In this document: one piece after another, positions 16,839 through 26,279 of the stretch | Position numbering within the stretch: the stretch's first letter is position 1 | How the letters are laid out: every line of letters begins with the position of its first letter | Source: an uncultured Bacteroidales bacterium | Lineage (GTDB): Bacteria; Bacteroidota; Bacteroidia; Bacteroidales; UBA932 | Assembly (NCBI GenBank): GCA_905235995.1 | Contig: CAJONI010000026.1 | Span: 17,757 to 81,756, forward strand | Length of the DNA: 64,000 nt | Direction of reading: 5' to 3' | Position numbers and translations under genes: made by a program | Notes under the pieces: generated by a model | The model's input: the letters and a program-made list of their open reading frames with translations, nothing else | Databases searched by the model: none | Told to the model about the DNA's origin: nothing

Positions 16839-18395
16839 ATGAAACGTATCTCTCTCATCCTGTTCTGGGCGCTGCTTGCATTCAGCCTGCCCGGAAGCGT
16901 CCTGGCACAGGACAAGACCGTAAGGAAAATCATTGAAATCGGAACCACGGACAACCGGACCATGGAGCACGACGACTTCCTGGCCAACGTGATCGGCGGC
17001 CGCCTCATCGGTTCCGCCGCCCTGACGGAGGCTGAAGCCTGGGTGAAGGAGCAGTTCGAGTCGTGGGGGCTTGAGGTGATGGTGCAGGAGGCCGGCCAGA
17101 TCAACGTGGGTTTCAACCGCGGTCCCTGGTTCGGCAGGATGCTGAGCGAAGACGGCATGGTGCTGCATTTCGGGACTCCGTCCTATACTGCAGGCACGCG
17201 CGGCAAGCAGGCGGGACATGTGCTCATGGAACCCAGGACCCGCCGCGACTTCGACCGTATGAAGGGTGCGCTGAAGGGCGCCTGGGTGCTGCTCGACGCC
17301 GAATCGAACGGAATGGCCATCGACTGGTCGGCCAAGGCCGACGAGAAGCGCGCCGAAGTTATCGCAAAGAATGAGGAGATCGACCGCGAGAACAACGAGA
17401 TACGCCGCTGGAATTATGAAAACCGCGACGCCGAGCCCAAGCCGCTGAAGAAATATGAGACCGCCCCGGCCCTGTTCTACCGCGAGATGGTCGAGGCCGG
17501 TGTGCTGGGATTCATCCGTTCGGCCAAGGTGCCCCTTCAGGTGTTGTACGACCGTGCCAACTGCTACGACATCACCATGGAGAACCTGCCGCGCGTCTGC
17601 GACATCCTGCTCGACGAGGCCCAGTTCAAGGTGGTCAGGGAGAAGGTGCTCCGCAAGGACATCTTCCAGCTGGAATTCGAGATCCGCAACCATTTCTACC
17701 GCGGTCCGGTGAAATATCACAACGTGATCGGCATCCTGCGCGGAAGCAAGTATCCGAAGGAATACGTGATGGCCGGCGGCCACCTCGACGCCTATGACAT
17801 CGGCACCGGCGCGGTCGACGACGGCAACGGCACTTCCGTGACCATGGAGGCGGCCCGCCTGCTGGCCACTGCCGGCGCGAAGCCCCGGCGCACGATGCTT
17901 TTCTGCATCTGGACGGGCGAGGAGTTCGGCCTGCTTGGCTCGAAGTTCTTCGTGGAAAACAAGACCGTGCCCCTCGACAAGATATCCAACTATTTCAACC
18001 GTGACGGAGGCCCGCTCTGCGCCACGAGCATCATGGTGCCCCCGGCCATGTATGATGACTTCGTGGAAGTATGCAAGCCTCTGGAAGGCGTCAATCCCGA
18101 TTTCCCCTTCACCGTGAACAAGCGTGAAGGTCCGGCCCAGCCGCGCCCGACCCGCGCCGGCGGCAGCGACCACGCCTATTTCGCGATGAACGGAGTGCCG
18201 GCCATCTCCTTCCGCGAGACCGACCCCAAGGGCTACAACTTCGAGTATCGCGAGATCTGGCACACGGAGCACGACATCTTCAACAAGACGATTCCCGAAT
18301 ACATGGAGCACTCGGCCGTGGTGACCGCCGTGGTCATGTACGGCCTTGCGAACCTCGACCACCTGCTCTCCCGCGAAGGACTCTACAAGGAGTAA
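16839..18395 (+). CDS. Secreted M28-family zinc aminopeptidase/carboxypeptidase
   Basis: 518 residues from the ATG at 16839, which gives a clean signal peptide (MKRISLILFWALLAFSLPGSVLAQ). A PA-type insert occupies roughly residues 110-270, and the M28 catalytic core follows. Zinc ligands and catalytic residues are visible: GGHLDAYD (His, then Asp), AVDDGNG (Asp), TGEEFGLLGS (Glu pair), NRDGGP (Asp) and GGSDHAYF (His). The arrangement resembles carboxypeptidase Q-like members. It should cleave peptides in the periplasm or outside the cell. It overlaps the convergent phytase-like gene by 13 bases and has its own promoter. Confidence 0.9.
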   Translation: MKRISLILFWALLAFSLPGSVLAQDKTVRKIIEIGTTDNRTMEHDDFLANVIGGRLIGSAALTEAEAWVKEQFESWGLEVMVQEAGQINVGFNRGPWFGRMLSEDGMVLHFGTPSYTAGTRGKQAGHVLMEPRTRRDFDRMKGALKGAWVLLDAESNGMAIDWSAKADEKRAEVIAKNEEIDRENNEIRRWNYENRDAEPKPLKKYETAPALFYREMVEAGVLGFIRSAKVPLQVLYDRANCYDITMENLPRVCDILLDEAQFKVVREKVLRKDIFQLEFEIRNHFYRGPVKYHNVIGILRGSKYPKEYVMAGGHLDAYDIGTGAVDDGNGTSVTMEAARLLATAGAKPRRTMLFCIWTGEEFGLLGSKFFVENKTVPLDKISNYFNRDGGPLCATSIMVPPAMYDDFVEVCKPLEGVNPDFPFTVNKREGPAQPRPTRAGGSDHAYFAMNGVPAISFRETDPKGYNFEYREIWHTEHDIFNKTIPEYMEHSAVVTAVVMYGLANLDHLLSREGLYKE

Positions 18396-19432
18396 TCCAG
18401 CAGGATCACCTTCACGAACTCATTGGTCAGCCGCTTCCTTCCCATCAGGCCGGCCAGGTGGCTCATGCCCCCCTGCGAGTCAGCCAGAAGGATGAGGCAG
18501 CGGCGTCCGTCCGGAAGCTGAGGGCCGAGACACATGCCTTCATAGTTCGCGAGGTTTACGTTGAAACCTGCCGCCGTCGAGGCGATGCGGGTTTCGAACT
18601 CGCAGAGCAACCTCTTGGACATTATCCCGGAAGTATTGACCGAAGGGTCGGCGAGATAGAGTTTGACGTGGGAAAAGGAATCCGTCAGGATTGCCCGCGA
18701 GCGCTTGATGGGCACGAATACTTCCCGCTCCAGCACTATGAGCCGTCCGTCGTCGAGCGCGGCGAGTGCCGATATGCCAAAGACATACGCCAGGGCTGCG
18801 GGGCCTCCCTTCTGGGGCCTGATCGGCTCGTCCATCCGGTATAGCCAGCATCCGTCCGGCTGGTGCCGGGAATTGAAACGCTGGAAGCGGTGAAGCCTTG
18901 AATCTTCCCCATCCTCCTTGAGGGGAGCTTCGGTGGTGGTCCAGAACTTGCCCGTGGTCGCATTGTAGGTGAGGGCTTCGAATCCCAGGTTCTTCTGTAT
19001 GGCCGACTTGTCAAATTCCGGCGGAATCCTGAAGCTTTTTCCGGTCGCATTCCCGTCGAGGTCGTATTCTCGGATAGACTGGTCGCTTTCGGCTGATACA
19101 TAGAGCTTTCCGTTGGCGTAGGCTATACCCTCGCAGTCCAGTCCGGATTCCCTGGACATTTCCGTCGCTTCCGGCACCGTAAGCCGGACCTGCGCCGCCC
19201 GTACGCTTCCGTCTTCCCTCAGGGGAATGTCGAAGAAAACGATGCCGCCTCCGTTCCTCTTGTCATCCACCACGGCATAGCGGTCCCCGCCCAGCCAGGT
19301 GATGCCGGAATACTGTCCCGGCTCAACGCGCAGCATCTGCTGCGGCAGCTCCGTCACCTTGAGGTCCTGGGCGGACACGGCGGTCAGGGAGAGCCCCGCT
19401 GCGACGAGCATGCACAAAATGATCCTTTTCAT
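18383..19432 (-). CDS. Phytase-like esterase-domain secreted protein
   Basis: 349 residues with a signal peptide (MKRIILCMLVAAGLSLTAVSAQ). The rest reads as a single propeller domain of the 'esterase-like activity of phytase' type, with blade motifs such as YSGITWLGGDRYAVVDD, GLDCEGIAYANGKLYVSAES, LGFEALTYNATTGKFWTTTE and ISALAALDDGRLIVLERE. Members are secreted and some have weak phosphatase or esterase activity; the substrate here is not known. It is monocistronic, with a near-consensus -7 box TATCTTCG at 19455-19462 (one mismatch). Its 3' end overlaps the M28 gene. Confidence 0.8.
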   Translation of the reverse strand: MKRIILCMLVAAGLSLTAVSAQDLKVTELPQQMLRVEPGQYSGITWLGGDRYAVVDDKRNGGGIVFFDIPLREDGSVRAAQVRLTVPEATEMSRESGLDCEGIAYANGKLYVSAESDQSIREYDLDGNATGKSFRIPPEFDKSAIQKNLGFEALTYNATTGKFWTTTEAPLKEDGEDSRLHRFQRFNSRHQPDGCWLYRMDEPIRPQKGGPAALAYVFGISALAALDDGRLIVLEREVFVPIKRSRAILTDSFSHVKLYLADPSVNTSGIMSKRLLCEFETRIASTAAGFNVNLANYEGMCLGPQLPDGRRCLILLADSQGGMSHLAGLMGRKRLTNEFVKVILLDYSL

Positions 19433-19489
19433 GGGCGGTTTCGCTTTGAGTGGGCGAAGATAGTACTTTTTTTCACTATTTTTAAGAGT

Positions 19490-19497
19490 TATCTTTG
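19490..19497 (+). promoter_or_regulatory. Promoter -7 box TATCTTTG
   Basis: Exact TAnnTTTG match 22 bases upstream of the small membrane-protein ATG at 19520. Confidence 0.55.
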
Positions 19498-19519
19498 TAG
19501 CCGCAATTTTAAGATTGAA

Positions 19520-19813
19520 ATGGAAAACAAGTCAAAATCTTGGGTCAAGGACCTCCTGGTGGCCTTCGCCGGGACCACGCTGTCCATCATACTGACCTTC
19601 GGCACATCCGCCCTCATCGACCATGTCAACCGCAACAAGGACCGCAGGATGACCGCCCTCATGGTGCTCAGCAACATTGAGTCGTCGGTCCGCTCCCTGG
19701 AGGAGAGCGACGGGATTGACCATATCTTTGAACATCCTGAAAACTATGCGGGAAACAGTCTTTCCGAAGAGGAAGTGATGGCTTTCACCGGCGAAAGGCT
19801 GCAGGCAAGGTAA
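19520..19813 (+). CDS. Small single-helix membrane protein, possibly a truncated gene
   Basis: 97 residues. One hydrophobic segment (LLVAFAGTTLSIILTFGTSA, about residues 12-31) is followed by a basic, coiled-coil-like cytoplasmic stretch (IDHVNRNKDRRMTALMVLSN, then IESSVRSLEES). The ending (MAFTGERLQAR) is abrupt and the next 45 bases hold the promoter of the following gene. I do not recognise a named family. It may be the 5' part of a longer gene whose 3' part was lost; the coding remnant at 20597-20737 may belong to the same erosion, but nothing links them directly. It has its own promoter, so it is likely expressed. Confidence 0.6.
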   Translation: MENKSKSWVKDLLVAFAGTTLSIILTFGTSALIDHVNRNKDRRMTALMVLSNIESSVRSLEESDGIDHIFEHPENYAGNSLSEEEVMAFTGERLQAR

Positions 19814-19830
19814 CGTCCTGCCTTTTTCCT

Positions 19831-19838
19831 TATATTTG
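19831..19838 (+). promoter_or_regulatory. Promoter -7 box TATATTTG
   Basis: Exact TAnnTTTG match 21 bases before the ATG of the GIN-domain lipoprotein. Confidence 0.55.
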
Positions 19839-19859
19839 CGAACAAAACAAAGCTATGCC

Positions 19860-20585
19860 ATGAAAAAGCATCTCATTATTCTTTCAGCGCTGCTGATGTC
19901 GGTATTCTGCAGTTGCAGCGAGTTCGGGGGTGACCCTGTCACGAAAGAATTCTCCATCGACGGGCCGTATACCGCACTTTCCGTATCCGATGCATTCAAG
20001 GTCACGGTGAGCGACAAGATCGACAGAGCCGTGGTCACGGCCGGCGAAGGGATCATGGAGAAAGTACTGGTCGATATCAGTGGCAGCACACTGATAATCC
20101 ATCTCAGGCCCTGGACCATCAACATGGGTCCCGACATGGAAGTCATCATCCCCTACAATCCGGACTTGACCACGATACACCTCTCGGGTGCTTCGGAATT
20201 CCGTTCCTCTTATGGGATCGGGGGCGACGAGATGTCAATCCATCTGTCCGGTGCCTCGGAGTTTACCTGCGACGTGAATGCCGAAAAGCTTGAACTGGAC
20301 CTGAGCGGTGCGTCCGCTGCCAAGATGATCGGAGCTGTTTCCGACCTCAGGATAGGCATTTCCGGCTCGAGCAGGATTGCAGAGAGGGTTTCCGGCGGCC
20401 GCTACGCATTCTCCTGCGACAAATGCGAAGGTTCCATCTCCGGCGCCAGCAGGGCCTATATCCATTGCGACGGCCAGATCAGCGTCAGCCTCTCGGGCGC
20501 CAGCACGCTGCACTACACCGGCAATGCCTCCACTTCCGGCAGCCATACCTCCGGTGCTTCGGGCATCATCCACGAAGTGCTGTAG
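19860..20585 (+). CDS. GIN-domain (DUF2807) lipoprotein
   Basis: 241 residues from the ATG at 19860. The signal ends VFCSCSEFG, a lipobox-like FCSC. The body matches the putative auto-transporter adhesin head (GIN/DUF2807): YTALSVSDAFKVTVSDKID, a VTAGEGIMEKV segment, then a right-handed beta-solenoid rhythm built on repeated LSGAS units (IHLSGASEF twice, DLSGASAAK, ISGASRAYI, SLSGASTLH, HTSGASGII). The family is common in Bacteroidota and its function is not settled; a surface or periplasmic structural role is likely. It is monocistronic. Confidence 0.88.
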   Translation: MKKHLIILSALLMSVFCSCSEFGGDPVTKEFSIDGPYTALSVSDAFKVTVSDKIDRAVVTAGEGIMEKVLVDISGSTLIIHLRPWTINMGPDMEVIIPYNPDLTTIHLSGASEFRSSYGIGGDEMSIHLSGASEFTCDVNAEKLELDLSGASAAKMIGAVSDLRIGISGSSRIAERVSGGRYAFSCDKCEGSISGASRAYIHCDGQISVSLSGASTLHYTGNASTSGSHTSGASGIIHEVL

Positions 20586-20596
20586 GATAATACTGA

Positions 20597-20737
20597 CACA
20601 ACGCCCTGCTGACCGATGAGATTGCGGCCGGCTGCGACATGGCCCGCACCGGCGAAATCTTCTGCGACGACCCCATCGCCCCCGACGTCCCCACCGAGCA
20701 GCCTCTGGAAGCCGCCCTCGCCTGGCTCCGCTGGTAG
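20597..20737 (+). pseudogene. 3' remnant of an unidentified protein gene
   Basis: An open stretch of 46 codons begins right after a stop and has the GC-rich third positions of real coding DNA. It reads as a plausible C-terminus with LLTDEIAAGCDMARTGEIFC and then QPLEAALAWLRW before TAG. There is no upstream start except an internal ATG at 20639. It fills the gap between the GIN lipoprotein and the alpha/beta hydrolase. I interpret it as the tail of a deleted gene; the family is not recognised. Confidence 0.45.
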
Positions 20738-20770
20738 TTCTATTTGCTGGGCAATGCCGGCAAATTGTAT

Positions 20771-20778
20771 TATATTTG
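20771..20778 (+). promoter_or_regulatory. Promoter -7 box TATATTTG 7 bases before an ATG
   Basis: Exact TAnnTTTG match; only CCAAGCC lies between it and the hydrolase ATG at 20786, so the leader should be a few bases at most. Confidence 0.6.
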
Positions 20779-20785
20779 CCAAGCC

Positions 20786-22084
20786 ATGAAAAAGTTACTA
20801 ATCGTTGTTTCGCTGCTGCTCATTGCGGTCGGCGTTTGCCGGGCGCAGCTTCCCCAGGGGAGTTGGTCTGGCGCCATTGATGTACAGGGAACAAAGCTGA
20901 CCTGTGTTTTCCACTTCACCGACGAGGGATGCAAGATGGACGTGCCCGACCAGGGCGCGAGAGGCATCCCCGCCGTTGCATCTCTCACACCGCTCGGCGC
21001 CACGCACATTGAGATTCCGTCCATAGGCGCCAGTTTCGAAGGTTTTCTCATGGGCGGAAAGATCGTCGGTACTTTCTCCCAGCACGGAATGTCGTTTCCA
21101 TTGACACTGACACCGGGCGAGCCGAAAAGGAACCGGCCACAGACCCCGCAACCGCCGTTCCCCTATGCAACCGAAGATGTCAGTTTCTCGAACGGCGAGG
21201 CCGTCCTTCGCGGGACGCTGACTCTGCCGGAAGCATGCGACCGCTCTACCACGGTGATACTCATGGTCACTGGCAGCGGACTTCAGAACCGCGATGAGGA
21301 AATCTTTGAGCACAAGCCGTTTGCGGTAATAGCAGATTTCCTTGCCCGTCATGGCGTAGCCACGCTCCGCTATGATGACCGGGGTTTCGGCGAGTCGACC
21401 GGCGACGCGGTGTTCTGCACTACCGAAGACCTGAAGGAAGATGCGGCTGCCGGGGTGGCGCTGCTCCGCGAGCGTTTCGACCGCGTGGGCGTACTGGGCC
21501 ACAGCGAAGGCGGCACCATAGCCTTGATGCTGGCCTCCGAAGGGAAGGCCGATTTCATAGTCTCGCTGGCAGGAATGGTGGTATCCGGCGCTGAAACGCT
21601 TCTCTTGCAGAATCGTATCATGCTTCCTCAGGCAGGATTCGACAAAGAGGCCACGGAACGCTACTGCAAGGCTCTGGAAGCGACCTTCGATGCAATCCGT
21701 GAAGGCCAGCCGCTGCCCGACGCGAGCCGCTACAATCTCCCCGACGCCCTTCTGCAGAATCTCCGGGCCGTCCAGGCGCAAATGAATCTGCCGTATATGC
21801 GTTATTTCATTAAGCTCGACATGTCGCAGCGGCTCTCGCAGGTGACCTGCCCCGTGCTGGCGCTCAACGGGACGCGCGACACCCAGGTCGATGCGCAGGC
21901 CAACCTCGGCGCCCTGGAGAAGGGGCTTCCCGCCAACCCCCGCAACGAGATCAAGGCTTGCGAGGGCCTCAACCATCTCTTCCAGCACTGCACCACCGGC
22001 CTGACCGACGAGTACCCGCAGATCGAAGAGACCTTCGCCCCTGAAGTTCTGGAGCTTCTGGCGCGGTGGACCGCCGCCCTTTGA
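20786..22084 (+). CDS. Secreted alpha/beta hydrolase (peptidase/esterase type)
   Basis: 432 residues from the ATG at 20786, which directly gives a signal peptide (MKKLLIVVSLLLIAVGVCRAQ). Residues 20-110 are a beta-rich N-terminal domain (GSWSGAIDVQGTKLTCVFHF). The alpha/beta hydrolase fold follows, with the oxyanion region MVTGSGLQNRDEE, RYDDRGFGES, nucleophile Ser240 in GHSEGG, an Asp in NGTRDTQV and a His in GLNHLFQ. Similar Bacteroidota proteins are annotated as dipeptidyl aminopeptidase/acylaminoacyl peptidase-like or esterases. The substrate is unknown. The gene ends 7 bases before the convergent TonB receptor gene. Confidence 0.88.
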   Translation: MKKLLIVVSLLLIAVGVCRAQLPQGSWSGAIDVQGTKLTCVFHFTDEGCKMDVPDQGARGIPAVASLTPLGATHIEIPSIGASFEGFLMGGKIVGTFSQHGMSFPLTLTPGEPKRNRPQTPQPPFPYATEDVSFSNGEAVLRGTLTLPEACDRSTTVILMVTGSGLQNRDEEIFEHKPFAVIADFLARHGVATLRYDDRGFGESTGDAVFCTTEDLKEDAAAGVALLRERFDRVGVLGHSEGGTIALMLASEGKADFIVSLAGMVVSGAETLLLQNRIMLPQAGFDKEATERYCKALEATFDAIREGQPLPDASRYNLPDALLQNLRAVQAQMNLPYMRYFIKLDMSQRLSQVTCPVLALNGTRDTQVDAQANLGALEKGLPANPRNEIKACEGLNHLFQHCTTGLTDEYPQIEETFAPEVLELLARWTAAL

Positions 22085-22091
22085 CAGGGCC

Positions 22092-25064
22092 CTAGAACAT
22101 CATCTGCATCGCCGCCTGGTTGGCCTTACGGCTCTGGGCGGCGTTGAGTTTGCCGAAATTCCATTTGAAGGTGATGAAGAAATGGCGGCCCAGCTGGTTG
22201 TACATCGAATCCTCGACGTAGTTCTCGGTAGTGATGTGGCGCGTGGTACGGGTGCTGTTGAGTATGTCGCTGGCGTGTATGCCGATGGAGAACTGCTTGA
22301 TGTTCTTGACGATACTGATATCCCACATCAGGTACGGGGTGTTGTAGCCTTCCGGGAAGCCGTGGTAGAAGCGATACATGGCTTCCGTCTCCAGTTCCCA
22401 GCCGTTCTTCGTATCCCATTCCATTTCAAGGTCCAGATAACTGCTCCAGGTCTTCGTGTCGGCATTGCTGTCGAGGGAATAGTGCGCAGACTGGTAGGTG
22501 GTGGAGCCGCCAAAGTAGACGGAAAGGGCGTCGCCTCGGTAATCAAGGCTGAGCCGGGGCGAGAGCGACAGGCTGTTGGTCGTGCTCTCGCTGAAGCCGC
22601 TCTTGCCTGAATAGAAGCGGTCTCCGTTGCCATCGCCCCAGAATTCCCGCATGAAGGCGGTATAGTCGAAAGTATCCACGTCCAGTCCGGCCAGTTTCCG
22701 GGTGTTCTGGTAGCTGACGGAACGGCTTTCAAAAACGTTCAGTCCTGCAGAAAGCTTCAGCTTCTTGTCCCTGGTCAGAGGAACCTGGGCGCTGGTATAT
22801 GCGGAGACCGAGAAAGAAGGCTTGGCCGAGTTGACCGGGATGTTGTACTGGATGCCGTCGTCGTCGAACCAGCTGGCCGTTACCATCTGGCGCTGGTTCA
22901 TGGATCCGGTCAGGTATACGTTGAAACTGCGCTGCTTCTGCGGGTTGTTGAGATAGATGCTTCCGTTCAGGTTATGGCTGTATGACGGTTTGAGGTAGAT
23001 GTTGCCCATGCGAAGCCTCGTAGGTACGGATATGTCGAGTACCGGAAGCTGGTTTGCGACCGAAGGGCGTGTGGAGCGGCCGTTGTAGTAGATGCTGAAG
23101 CTGTTCTGCTGCTTCATCCAGCGGAAGTTCAGGTACGGGTTCCAGTCGAAGAGCCACTCCCCGATACCTGTTTCGGTCTCGCGGCCCAGCGACATGGCTC
23201 GGGTCTCGTTGAGGGTCTCCTGCATCTGCGCGCCGAGCTGCAGGGAGGTCCGGTCTTTTTTGTATTGGACCTGAACGCTCTCATTGAAATAGACGTAGGT
23301 GTTCTTCGTATAGGAGGAATAGTAGTCGTTGCGCTTGGTATAGTCCTTCTTGTCGATGATGGAAGGATTGAAGCCCGGGGTTCCGGAAGTACGGTCGAAG
23401 GCGTCCTTGCCGTTGTTGCGCCAGGAGCCGGAACCGTTGACGTTGACGGAGATGGTCCAGCGTTCAGCGAGCGGCTCGTTGTAGGACAGCCTGAGGTTTC
23501 CTCGGTAGTTGCGGTTGTCCGTCACGTAGAAAAGGTCGCGGGTCACGGGGTCGGGCGAGGTCTGGAGGAAAGTCTGCGAGAACTCGCGGCTGTCGGCGTC
23601 ATAATCCGATATGCTATAACTGCCCGAAAGGGTCAGGCTGCGTTCCTTGTTGCCTCCCATGTCCTTGATGCCGAGACTGATATAGGCATTGTGCGAGAAC
23701 TGCTTCGATTCAGCATAGTTGCTCGACGAGGCGCTGTTGAGCTGCTGTCCGCCGTCGACCTGGCTAGAACTGTTGTCGTTGTAGCCTTCAGTCTTTCCGC
23801 CGGCATACTGGAAAGTCGGAGTGAAGTTGAAGAGGAATTTGTCGCGCTTGGAATTCTTGAGTTCGAGATTGAGCTTCACGTTGTCGTTCATTGCGAAGTT
23901 CTTGCTCTCGGTGCCGGTGAAGATGTCGCTGCCGCCGCTGACGAAGGTGGTCCGCTCCGAGCGGCTGCGGGAGTCGCGGAAGGAATGATTGTAGTTGGCG
24001 GCTGCTGTGCTTTCGAGGCCCTTGATGCGGGTGGTGTTGTAGTTGGCGCCGGCCTGCGCGTAGGTCTGGATACCGCCGCCACCGCCGCCGACCGCAACCC
24101 TTGTCCGTTCGTCATCGTCGTCCATGACTACTACGAAGACGGCATTGTCTTCCGATATGGGCGCATTGTAGGCCCCGCCCACCAGGGTGATCTGGTCCTT
24201 CTCGTTGTAGCCGGAAGCCATCACGTTGCCAGTATAGAGGAAACCGCGGTTGTCGACCATCTCGTCCTTGCGGTCGCCGGCCGCAGTCGTGCCGGCCCCG
24301 GCCGTCGCATTGCCGAACCAGCCTTTCTGGAACTCCTGCTTGAACTCCAGGTCCATCACCTTCTCGCGGTCGGTGGCCACACCGGTGAACTGCTCGGAGT
24401 CGCTCACCTTGTCGATGACCTTCACCTTGTCGACCACCTTGGCCGGCAGGTTCTTGAGGGCCATCTTCGGGTCGTCGAAGAAGAAGGTCTTGCCGCCCAC
24501 GGTTATCTTCTGGATGGTCTCGCCGTTGTACTTCACCGTGCCGTCTTTCGACACTTCCATGCCCGGCATGCGCTTGAGCAGGTCCTCCAGCATGGAGTTC
24601 TCGCCAAGGAAGAAGGATGAGGCGTTGAAGATTATGGTGTCCTGCTTGATCTCTATGGGGTTGCCGATGGCTGACACGTGGGCGGCATCGAGCATCTCGG
24701 CGTCTTCAGCTATCCGGATTACGCCCAGGTCAACGGAATCCCTCTCCCAGCCGAAGGAGAAGTATTCCTCCTTGCTGTAGGGCTTGTAGCCCAGCATCTC
24801 TACGGTCAGCACGTAGTTGCCCCGCGTCACCTTGCTGATGCGGGCGACGCCTGAGGAATCGGTGAGGGTGAAGTTGGTGATCAGCGTATCGTTCCTGGCC
24901 GTCAGGTAGGCCGAAGCATAGGGTACGGGCTTGTCGGAGCCCTGCTCCAGTACCTTTACTATGACATCTCCCTGGTTCCGCTCAAAGAGCCCGCCGGGAA
25001 TGAACTGGGCTCTGGCCGCCGTCGCTGCCAGGAGGCAGCAAAGGATTAAAGAAAGACGTTTCAT
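22092..25064 (-). CDS. TonB-dependent-receptor-like outer-membrane beta-barrel protein
   Basis: 990 residues from the ATG at 25064, giving the signal MKRLSLILCCLLAATAARAQ. A carboxypeptidase-regulatory-like domain (about residues 30-115, YASAYLTARNDTLITNFTLT) leads to a plug-like domain with LEDLLKRMPGMEVSKDGTVK and GKTFFFDDPKMALKNLPA. The rest is an outer-membrane barrel of the OMP_b-brl_3 kind (YLKPSYSHNLNGSIYLNN; C-terminal FFITFKWNFGKLN). This class is related to SusC but has no SusD partner and is often tied to peptide or unknown cargo. It is the last gene of the BlaI/M56/TPR operon and starts 18 bases after the TPR stop, so its expression is probably controlled by that signalling unit. 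Confidence 0.9.
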   Translation of the reverse strand: MKRLSLILCCLLAATAARAQFIPGGLFERNQGDVIVKVLEQGSDKPVPYASAYLTARNDTLITNFTLTDSSGVARISKVTRGNYVLTVEMLGYKPYSKEEYFSFGWERDSVDLGVIRIAEDAEMLDAAHVSAIGNPIEIKQDTIIFNASSFFLGENSMLEDLLKRMPGMEVSKDGTVKYNGETIQKITVGGKTFFFDDPKMALKNLPAKVVDKVKVIDKVSDSEQFTGVATDREKVMDLEFKQEFQKGWFGNATAGAGTTAAGDRKDEMVDNRGFLYTGNVMASGYNEKDQITLVGGAYNAPISEDNAVFVVVMDDDDERTRVAVGGGGGGIQTYAQAGANYNTTRIKGLESTAAANYNHSFRDSRSRSERTTFVSGGSDIFTGTESKNFAMNDNVKLNLELKNSKRDKFLFNFTPTFQYAGGKTEGYNDNSSSQVDGGQQLNSASSSNYAESKQFSHNAYISLGIKDMGGNKERSLTLSGSYSISDYDADSREFSQTFLQTSPDPVTRDLFYVTDNRNYRGNLRLSYNEPLAERWTISVNVNGSGSWRNNGKDAFDRTSGTPGFNPSIIDKKDYTKRNDYYSSYTKNTYVYFNESVQVQYKKDRTSLQLGAQMQETLNETRAMSLGRETETGIGEWLFDWNPYLNFRWMKQQNSFSIYYNGRSTRPSVANQLPVLDISVPTRLRMGNIYLKPSYSHNLNGSIYLNNPQKQRSFNVYLTGSMNQRQMVTASWFDDDGIQYNIPVNSAKPSFSVSAYTSAQVPLTRDKKLKLSAGLNVFESRSVSYQNTRKLAGLDVDTFDYTAFMREFWGDGNGDRFYSGKSGFSESTTNSLSLSPRLSLDYRGDALSVYFGGSTTYQSAHYSLDSNADTKTWSSYLDLEMEWDTKNGWELETEAMYRFYHGFPEGYNTPYLMWDISIVKNIKQFSIGIHASDILNSTRTTRHITTENYVEDSMYNQLGRHFFITFKWNFGKLNAAQSRKANQAAMQMMF

Positions 25065-25082
25065 CGTCCGGGTGTTCAACAA

Positions 25083-26279
25083 TTATTGTTCCATGAACAG
25101 CTCGCCCTTGATGTATTCAATGCTTTTTTTTGCGAACTCGTAGCCTCGGGAGCCGGGACGGGCAAGGGTAAGGTAGCGCTCATAATATTCAAGTGCCAGC
25201 TTGTACTTTTTCTGGCGTTCATAGCAGTAGGCTATGGTCGAGATCGCCTGGATGTAGGCAGGATCGTAGCTGTACGCCTGCTGGTAGTGGCTTATAGCCT
25301 TGTCGAACTGTTCCATCGCGTAGTAGCCGGTGCCGTACTGCTGGTGTATGCGCGATACCAGCGACGAATCGGGCCGTATCATGGCCTCGGCTTTTTCGAG
25401 CCAGGGCTTGACATGCTCTTCGAAGGGGCGCATCATCTCACTCTTCACCGCAGCTATGGCCCAGGCCAGGTTGGCGTCGCTGGAATCGATGGCCCATGCC
25501 CGCTCGAGTTCCCTCTCTGCCCTATAGGGGACGCGTGTCTTCCAATAGCTCTGTCCGGTGTAGTAGTGTATAGGGTAGCTGTCGTCACCCAGCTCCTCCA
25601 CCTTAAGGAATACCGTCAGGGAAGAATCGTATTCGGCCTTCAGATAATACGCGAGGCCGTGGATGGGCAGCACGGTCATGTTTTCCGGGTCCAGGGACAG
25701 ATAGTCCGAGCTCAGTTCCAGCACCCCGTCGTAGTCTTTCTCCGAAAGCATGATATTCGCCAGCTTGCTCACTACCACGTCATTGTGTGGCTTGAGCGCG
25801 AGGGCCTGCCGGTAGCAGACCTTCGCCGAATCTGCGATCCCCGCGAGATTGTAGGCGTCGCCCGTCAGGGCTGCGATGGCGGGGATGGAATCCCGCGCGA
25901 GCACCTCTCTCCCCAGTTCGGCGCACTGCGGGTAGGCCTTCATCCTGAAGGCGAGCTGCATCAGGCGGATGCTGTAGAACAGGTTTCCGGGATTCTGCAG
26001 GCTGAGCATCTGGTAGGTGCCCGCCGCGGTCTCATAGTCACTGCTGATGAAGTGACAGTCAGCCAGTTCCGCAAAGACCTCTTCATCGAAGCTCTCCGGC
26101 CGTACCAATGCCGAAAGCTTCTCAATGGCCTCATCGGTCTTGTAGAGGCTCTTGAGGTGACGCGCCTCGGCAAGCACCGCCTGCCGCCCGGCCGACGAGT
26201 CCGCCGCCGGCTGCGCCAGCGCCGTAACTGAAGGCGTTACGGCGGCAAGCGCAATCAGCAGGCAGAGAATCCGTCTCAT
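25083..26279 (-). CDS. Periplasmic TPR-repeat protein
   Basis: 398 residues with a signal peptide (MRRILCLLIALAAVTPSVTALAQ). The mature protein is a chain of TPR helices: ADCHFISSDYETAAGTYQML, YRQALALKPHNDVVVSKLAN, YGTGYYAMEQFDKAISHYQQ and IAYCYERQKKYKLALEYYER. TPR arrays act as protein-binding scaffolds. It starts inside the end of the M56/TonB gene (4-base ATGA overlap) and precedes the TonB receptor, so it may bridge the inner-membrane sensor and the outer-membrane receptor. That role is inferred from position only. Confidence 0.88.
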   Translation of the reverse strand: MRRILCLLIALAAVTPSVTALAQPAADSSAGRQAVLAEARHLKSLYKTDEAIEKLSALVRPESFDEEVFAELADCHFISSDYETAAGTYQMLSLQNPGNLFYSIRLMQLAFRMKAYPQCAELGREVLARDSIPAIAALTGDAYNLAGIADSAKVCYRQALALKPHNDVVVSKLANIMLSEKDYDGVLELSSDYLSLDPENMTVLPIHGLAYYLKAEYDSSLTVFLKVEELGDDSYPIHYYTGQSYWKTRVPYRAERELERAWAIDSSDANLAWAIAAVKSEMMRPFEEHVKPWLEKAEAMIRPDSSLVSRIHQQYGTGYYAMEQFDKAISHYQQAYSYDPAYIQAISTIAYCYERQKKYKLALEYYERYLTLARPGSRGYEFAKKSIEYIKGELFMEQ

